Shown: one piece after another, positions 60,201 through 64,000 of the stretch
Position numbering within the stretch: the stretch's first letter is position 1
How the letters are laid out: every line of letters begins with the position of its first letter
NCBI RefSeq assembly: GCF_009925085.1
Contig: NZ_JAABNR010000003.1
Coordinates: forward strand, 62,001-126,000
Reading direction: 5' to 3'
Source of the DNA: Stagnihabitans tardus
GTDB taxonomy: Bacteria; Pseudomonadota; Alphaproteobacteria; Rhodobacterales; Rhodobacteraceae
Length of the DNA stretch: 64,000 nucleotides
Position numbers and translations under genes: made by a program
The notes under the pieces: model-generated
What the model was told of the DNA's origin: nothing
The model's input: the letters and a program-made list of their open reading frames with translations, nothing else
Database searches by the model: none

Positions 60201-63200
60201 ACCAGCTCTCCCTCGGTGAACCCGTGGTTGGTGATGGTGATCTGGCCATTGGTCGTGTTGACGTCTGCGCCGTCGAAGGACTTGCCGGTCAAGCCATTGA
60301 CCGGGTTGTAATTCACCAGCTTGATCGTCTGGGCATCGATGACCAGGACGAAGAGCGTGGCAGGCGGCGAGGCGCTGTTGATGATCGAGGTCCCGCCCTG
60401 GGCGTTGTAGATCACCTGGTCGCCGGTCTTGAACCCATGGGGATTGGCAAAGGTGATGCGGTCCTTCGTGGGATCCACCCCGGTCTGGGCGTCGAAGCCC
60501 GCGCCAAGCCGGATGGCCGAGGGGTCTCCGTCCACGGTCAGGACCGAATAGACCCGGCCCGGATCGCCCCAGGAGGTCGCAACATTGGTGCCCAGCATGA
60601 TCTGCTGGCCGGTCACCAAACCATGGTCATCGACCCGGATCAGGTCCTGCGAGGTGCTGACATCGGTCGTGGTCCAGGAGTAATCTGCGGCCACCGCCGC
60701 CGGATCGCGCCCGCCCGTCGCCTTGATCGTGACCGTTCCACCCGTGATCTGCGCCCCGGCCTGCACCGTGGTCAGCGAGGTCACGCCCATGTCCATCCGT
60801 CCGACCGTCACACCCACCGCGATGGGCGCTCCCACCGCGCCATGGGCCGAGCCATCGGCCTCGGAAGTGTTGTCGGACAGGATGCGCAACTGGCCCGCGG
60901 CGGTCAGGCGTGCCCCGGCCGCAACGGTCGCCAGCGCCTGGGTGCGCATCGTGTTCACCACCTCGACCCCGATGAGGCCGAAGAGCATCCCGGCCGAGGC
61001 GCCGTCTCCATCCGCGCGGCTGTAGTGATTGCCCGCCGAAGAGACTTCGATCGACGGGGCCGTGATATTGGCATTGCCCAGCACGATGGCCGTGCCGATG
61101 GCGCGGTTGGTCGCCAGGGCCTGCGACATGCCGATGGTCGCAAAGGTGAAGCTGCGGTCCGAGGTCTTGGCCTCGGTGTCCGAGGTCACGCTGGAGACGA
61201 CCTTCAGCGCGCCGGTCCCGGTCACCGTGCCCCCCAGCTCGGCCCGCGTCTGCGACGTGTCGGTGGCGCGCGACACCGAACCATAGGCGGCCAGAAGGCC
61301 CACATGGTTCGACCCGCCCGAGCCGCCCGAATTCGAGAGCGCCTTGCCGTTCTGCGAGGCCGTGATGGAGACCGCCGTCGCCGCCTGGATCGTCGCGGTC
61401 GAAGAGGCCGTCGCGCTGCTCCGCCAGGTGGCGAAGGTCAGCGTCGCCCCGGCCAAGGCCGCGCCGACCTGGGTCCCCGCGCCATTGGCCGTCGCGGCTC
61501 CGGTGACATCGGTGTTGACCAGGATGACCCCCGGCTGGCCGGTCTGCACATTGCCCGTCAGCGTCGCGCCCACCACGGTCGAGACATCCGAGATGGCGGC
61601 GTTGAAGGTGTCCGCGATGATCCCCAGCGAGACGCCCTGGCTGAGCGTATTGGCCCGCAGGTCGGCGATGGCATTGACCGCGACCGCTCCGGCCGAGATG
61701 CCCTTGACCTCGGCATTGACGCTGCCCGCCGTGGTGGCAAAGCCCAGCGTCGCGCCGATGCCGACGAAGCCTCCGGCAAAGCCCATGGACTGGGCATCCG
61801 ACTTCAGCCCGGCCTTGGCGAAGGCCACCCGGTTGTCCGCCCGCCCATTGGTCGAGGCCAGCACCGTGGGCGCCGCCGTCGCCACCGAAATCGCCCCCGA
61901 AGCGCCCAGGACCAAGGAGCCCGAAGCCGCCCAGGTCAGCGCATAGGCGCCATGCTGGGCATCCGGCGTCGGGTTCAGCCGGGCCGAGGCCGACAGGGTC
62001 TTGGCCTGGCCCGAGGCGATGACCTCGGCCGTCACCACCGGCACCATCCGCGCCACGGCCACGCCGGCCGACAGCGACCCCGCCAGGCCCAGGCTCACCG
62101 CCGAGGCCTTGGCGCGCACCTCTGACAGGGCCGTCGCCGTCGCATCGGCCGCGCCGCGCAGGGAGAGAAGCCCGCTCAGGCTGGCGCGGGTCGTGGACTT
62201 GTCCTCGGCCCAGGCAACCGACCCGTTCAGGGCAAAGGCCCCGAGGATGAAGCCCCAGGCCTCGGTCTTGACGACGGCATCGCTATCGGCGCGGACCGAC
62301 AGGGTGCCCGCCGTGCCGCGCAGGTCGCTGAAGCTGGCCGTCGAAGTCGTCTGCGCCGCGGTCGAACCGGCGAAATTGGCCACGGCCACCGAGACCCCGG
62401 CCGCCGCCACGGCAATCGGCGTCACGCCAAGGGTCTGGACGACATGTTGCGCCGTCCGCTTGGCCGCCACGACCGAGTTGCCCGCAATGTCCATCGTCCC
62501 GTCCGAGACCTTGGCCAGCCGCACCGAAGTGTCGTTCACGACCGAGACCTGGGCCCCAAGGACCACGGCCCCCGCCGCGCCAAGGAAGGCGCCGCTGCGG
62601 GTCTTGGCAAAGCTCTCGGCGTCAAGGTTCAGGTCTCCGGCGATGATCGTGCCGCTGACCAGGGCTTTGACGCCCATCGAGTTGTTCAGGATCGTGACCG
62701 AGGCCCCGCCCGCCACGGCGCCTGCGACGATGCCGCCGACGACCGAGCTGAAGCGCAGATGGTCCGCCGCCTGCACATCCAGCGCGCCATCGGTGGTGAT
62801 CGTGCTGCCCTCGGCCTGGGCGACGGTGCCCTCGATATCGCCGGGGGTCAGGGACTGGCTGCCCAGGACGGTCGCATCCGGCCCGTCCGCCGCCACATCG
62901 CTGCGCGCCCCGCCGCTGATCAGCGCCACCCGCGACGAGCCGCCGCCGGTGCCCTGGTTCCGCCCGTCCAGGATACGCTCCCAGCCGTCGGCCTTCTTGC
63001 CATCCGACCCGCTCAGGACCTGGTCCTGCGGGGTGATGTAATCGCCACCGTTCAGCCCGTCCGCGGACTTGGTCGCGCCACCCGACAGGCCCGCATCGTC
63101 CGGACCGGAGCCGGTCGCGGTCTGCTCTTGATAGCTGTATCCGCTGTTGACCGTCCCGCCCAGGTTCCAGACCGAGATCGAGCCGACCAGGGCCGCAGCC

Positions 63201-64000
63201 CCCAGCGCGCCGCCCGCGACGATGCCCTCGACGTTCCGGGTGGCAAGCGCCCGCAGCCGGACATCGCCCTCCGAGGTGACCTGGGCCGCGCCGATCCGCG
63301 CCTCGACCCCGTTGCGCAGGATGCCGACCGTGACCGCGCCCGCGACGCCCGCAAGGCCAAGCCCGCCCGCCCCGGTGAAGGTATCGGCGCTGAAATCGTT
63401 GGAGGCGCCGACGACCACCATGGCCGCGCCGCTCCCATCCCCCGCCGTCACCACGGCGCCGTCCTGGATGTCGGCCCGCGTATCGCTGTCCGACACGATG
63501 ACGGCCACCGCGCCGCCCAGGCCAAAGCCCCCGCCGATGCCACCCGCAAAGGTGATCAGCGTGACGTCTTCAGAGGACCGCGCGTCAAGGATCACGCCGC
63601 GCAGGCCCGTCTCAGAGCCAATCACCCCGGTGTCCGCATTGATCCCGGTCAGCGCGCTTCCGCCCGTGCCATGGGCCAGTTGACCCCGCGCCAGGACCTC
63701 GGCCCCGCCCTCGATCAGCGCCTGGGTGTCCTTGCGCATCACCACCACATCGGCCGAGGCGCCAACCCCCGCCGTGCCCGAGGCGCCCAGCGCGCCACCC
63801 AGGCCAAAGACCCGCGTGTCATCCTGCGCGCCCACGCGCACCGAGCCATCCGCCGTCACCACGGCTCCGCCCGCGATCCGCGCCGTCGTGTCGTTGCCCA
63901 GGGACAGGACGACAGAAGTCCCGCCAAAGCCCAGGGCTCCGCCCACCGCCGCGCCCGCACCCAGAACCGCAAGCTCTTCGGATGCCGAGGCCTGGACGAT
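57251..64000 (-). CDS. Giant repetitive adhesin, LktA-family-like, truncated by the window edge
   Basis: The frame is open from the window edge to the stop at 57251, about 2249 residues, with the N-terminus missing. It is built of Gly/Ala/Val/Thr/Asp-rich beta-repeats such as GAVAVIVSDSDTRADIQDG and GVGASADVVVMRKDTQALIEGG. This is the pattern of leukotoxin LktA-family filamentous adhesins, whose beta-helices form stalks. Between about residues 1130 and 1430 it has at least three HGF-TGD-type modules (for example HGFKTGDQVIYNAQGGTSI, HQFQTGDRVVYSTTLNG with YFVIRVNANTIRLA). Cysteines are almost absent. The end, GISGAIDWSGMAA, has no RTX repeats. Ten bp separate its stop from the GAF-HlyD gene. 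Function inferred: cell-surface or matrix adhesin exported by the genes that follow. Confidence 0.85.
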   Translation of the reverse strand: MVQASASEELAVLGAGAAVGGALGFGGTSVVLSLGNDTTARIAGGAVVTADGSVRVGAQDDTRVFGLGGALGASGTAGVGASADVVVMRKDTQALIEGGAEVLARGQLAHGTGGSALTGINADTGVIGSETGLRGVILDARSSEDVTLITFAGGIGGGFGLGGAVAVIVSDSDTRADIQDGAVVTAGDGSGAAMVVVGASNDFSADTFTGAGGLGLAGVAGAVTVGILRNGVEARIGAAQVTSEGDVRLRALATRNVEGIVAGGALGAAALVGSISVWNLGGTVNSGYSYQEQTATGSGPDDAGLSGGATKSADGLNGGDYITPQDQVLSGSDGKKADGWERILDGRNQGTGGGSSRVALISGGARSDVAADGPDATVLGSQSLTPGDIEGTVAQAEGSTITTDGALDVQAADHLRFSSVVGGIVAGAVAGGASVTILNNSMGVKALVSGTIIAGDLNLDAESFAKTRSGAFLGAAGAVVLGAQVSVVNDTSVRLAKVSDGTMDIAGNSVVAAKRTAQHVVQTLGVTPIAVAAAGVSVAVANFAGSTAAQTTSTASFSDLRGTAGTLSVRADSDAVVKTEAWGFILGAFALNGSVAWAEDKSTTRASLSGLLSLRGAADATATALSEVRAKASAVSLGLAGSLSAGVAVARMVPVVTAEVIASGQAKTLSASARLNPTPDAQHGAYALTWAASGSLVLGASGAISVATAAPTVLASTNGRADNRVAFAKAGLKSDAQSMGFAGGFVGIGATLGFATTAGSVNAEVKGISAGAVAVNAIADLRANTLSQGVSLGIIADTFNAAISDVSTVVGATLTGNVQTGQPGVILVNTDVTGAATANGAGTQVGAALAGATLTFATWRSSATASSTATIQAATAVSITASQNGKALSNSGGSGGSNHVGLLAAYGSVSRATDTSQTRAELGGTVTGTGALKVVSSVTSDTEAKTSDRSFTFATIGMSQALATNRAIGTAIVLGNANITAPSIEVSSAGNHYSRADGDGASAGMLFGLIGVEVVNTMRTQALATVAAGARLTAAGQLRILSDNTSEADGSAHGAVGAPIAVGVTVGRMDMGVTSLTTVQAGAQITGGTVTIKATGGRDPAAVAADYSWTTTDVSTSQDLIRVDDHGLVTGQQIMLGTNVATSWGDPGRVYSVLTVDGDPSAIRLGAGFDAQTGVDPTKDRITFANPHGFKTGDQVIYNAQGGTSIINSASPPATLFVLVIDAQTIKLVNYNPVNGLTGKSFDGADVNTTNGQITITNHGFTEGELVTYHPPTQVTFSGAQVDLNSLGTAFDTTTNTIRLLNHQFQTGDRVVYSTTLNGASGGTALGGLASGTSYFVIRVNANTIRLASSLANANAGTALAISTELSQGDAASDQARQTQHALRPPAGSGFSGAVGGLTDGVAYKVNRIDANTIRLVNVATGAAITSFSSAGGSNAHSLLREGVDLRARSGTQSVYIDITSTDSGTLTGAGGQSLTDTISLPSDGRSRLLVDGFVAGLGGGTSNTASLNYFGTVKVDIIGSSLSTTRINAGSLEISALHKYDAKVNTSAGGVGGLAIASARANASYNTITTVQLGADAGTGAVRIVASGNALIQAQQATNGGATAGASAVSGLSFADADATTNSVNQTTTAVGRNTFIEGASVTLRATTNQDLATVMDVSAGGLGVSANAGENPNSGTFVLTGSGSFVTIGSAAQVRASNTLTVDANINGSRTETKATTHSGAAGGDSDARARSDVQESAKVVVTSGAILQGLAKVVLDARIMNHAVEVKGRANLSGALGDTDADAFVSGRSAATIEAQAGALIRTPDLEVDVSQGAPGLVVDFAAVKNGAFGDFGEERSSSTLDQPQGIQFDANVELMRRPSGNVVLVIGTDGRITQAQNATAEGVGVGVDVDADGRIVVDAIATEADGEATFTGGAGSTLKGSGGVWTVQKGLGSVSITNLSTSTLVLNAINTTNDTTSVAARDVELNVASAATFTFDIVTKYDIASGTTDDQRVTIQSRGGVEIAGRINNPLGVTSITATGAILKTSVAGIIVTRGLVLSAGGNVGGTMADGRLTVEFVKADGRTPDASFTVGGDLSFQGNVSKRDTAAGAVTVTVSKLQVTGAADLVLADAVVATNVSASVPNGIVVGGGGFASGYFREFFQPDSTGGTLSPDKVAVFGTATGARASTVWNFAGVAVGSVTATGVASAGTTVTINGLAAGFAALAAARTTVLDNSAPATTLVAEDEDWSAPSGISGAIDWSGMAA

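Noticed and set aside
57239-62125. A 1628-codon plus-strand open frame opposite the giant adhesin
   Set aside because: Arg/Gly-rich low-complexity translation, no RBS and no domain; a shadow of the minus-strand adhesin gene.

Overview
The window is GC-rich alphaproteobacterial DNA, very probably from a member of the Rhodobacteraceae (Rhodobacter/Paracoccus-like). The signs are the GC-biased codon use, a membrane-anchored CycM-type cytochrome c, several LacI- and GntR-regulated sugar ABC operons, a YejABEF peptide importer and several long Ca-binding-repeat proteins. It looks chromosomal: I see no phage, transposase, plasmid or CRISPR genes. The species cannot be fixed from the sequence alone.

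Layout. 1-1728: end of a chemotaxis operon (cheR-cheB). 1729-3629: NAD-dependent epimerase plus aldo/keto reductase on the minus strand, behind a LacI-type palindrome. 3913-10861: ordinary genes (RecQ, YggT, an MFS permease, the murein endopeptidase MepA, a phytase-like esterase, a VUT/YhhQ queuosine-precursor transporter), then an 18-codon ORF with an extreme Shine-Dalgarno and the ribosome-rescue factor ArfB. 11206-14068: LacI regulator plus GH127 beta-L-arabinofuranosidase. 14117-22268: an ABC sugar importer divergent from a LacI/GntR-type regulator, followed by L-idonate 5-dehydrogenase, gluconate 5-dehydrogenase, gluconokinase and another LacI regulator. The pathway reads L-idonate to 5-ketogluconate to gluconate to 6-phosphogluconate. 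22315-22390: tRNA-Ala(CGC). 22499-25725: small hypotheticals, an SRPBCC protein, prephenate dehydratase and cytochrome c552. 25869-33563: yejABEF, a glycosyltransferase and a hydrolase-like protein. 33535-40919: YtfQRT-YjfF furanose-type sugar importer with a FadR/GntR regulator and a secreted RTX-tailed glycoside hydrolase. 41133-42951: PepSY membrane protein with a small DUF2946-like protein. 43055-64000: a surface and secretion island, all on the minus strand.

The island at the right end is the most unusual part. A giant repetitive adhesin (over 2200 residues, running off the window) is followed almost without gaps by a GAF-HlyD fusion, a PqqD-like/M50-protease/HlyD-like fusion and a shortened SecA-like ATPase. 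Next come a PAS-GGDEF diguanylate cyclase, a membrane-bound LuxR-type regulator and two RTX proteins, one joining an integrin-alpha-like propeller to an integrin-beta-like VWA domain. I propose that the first four genes form a dedicated export or processing system for the giant adhesin, possibly controlled through c-di-GMP. That function is inferred from domains and gene order and is not demonstrated.
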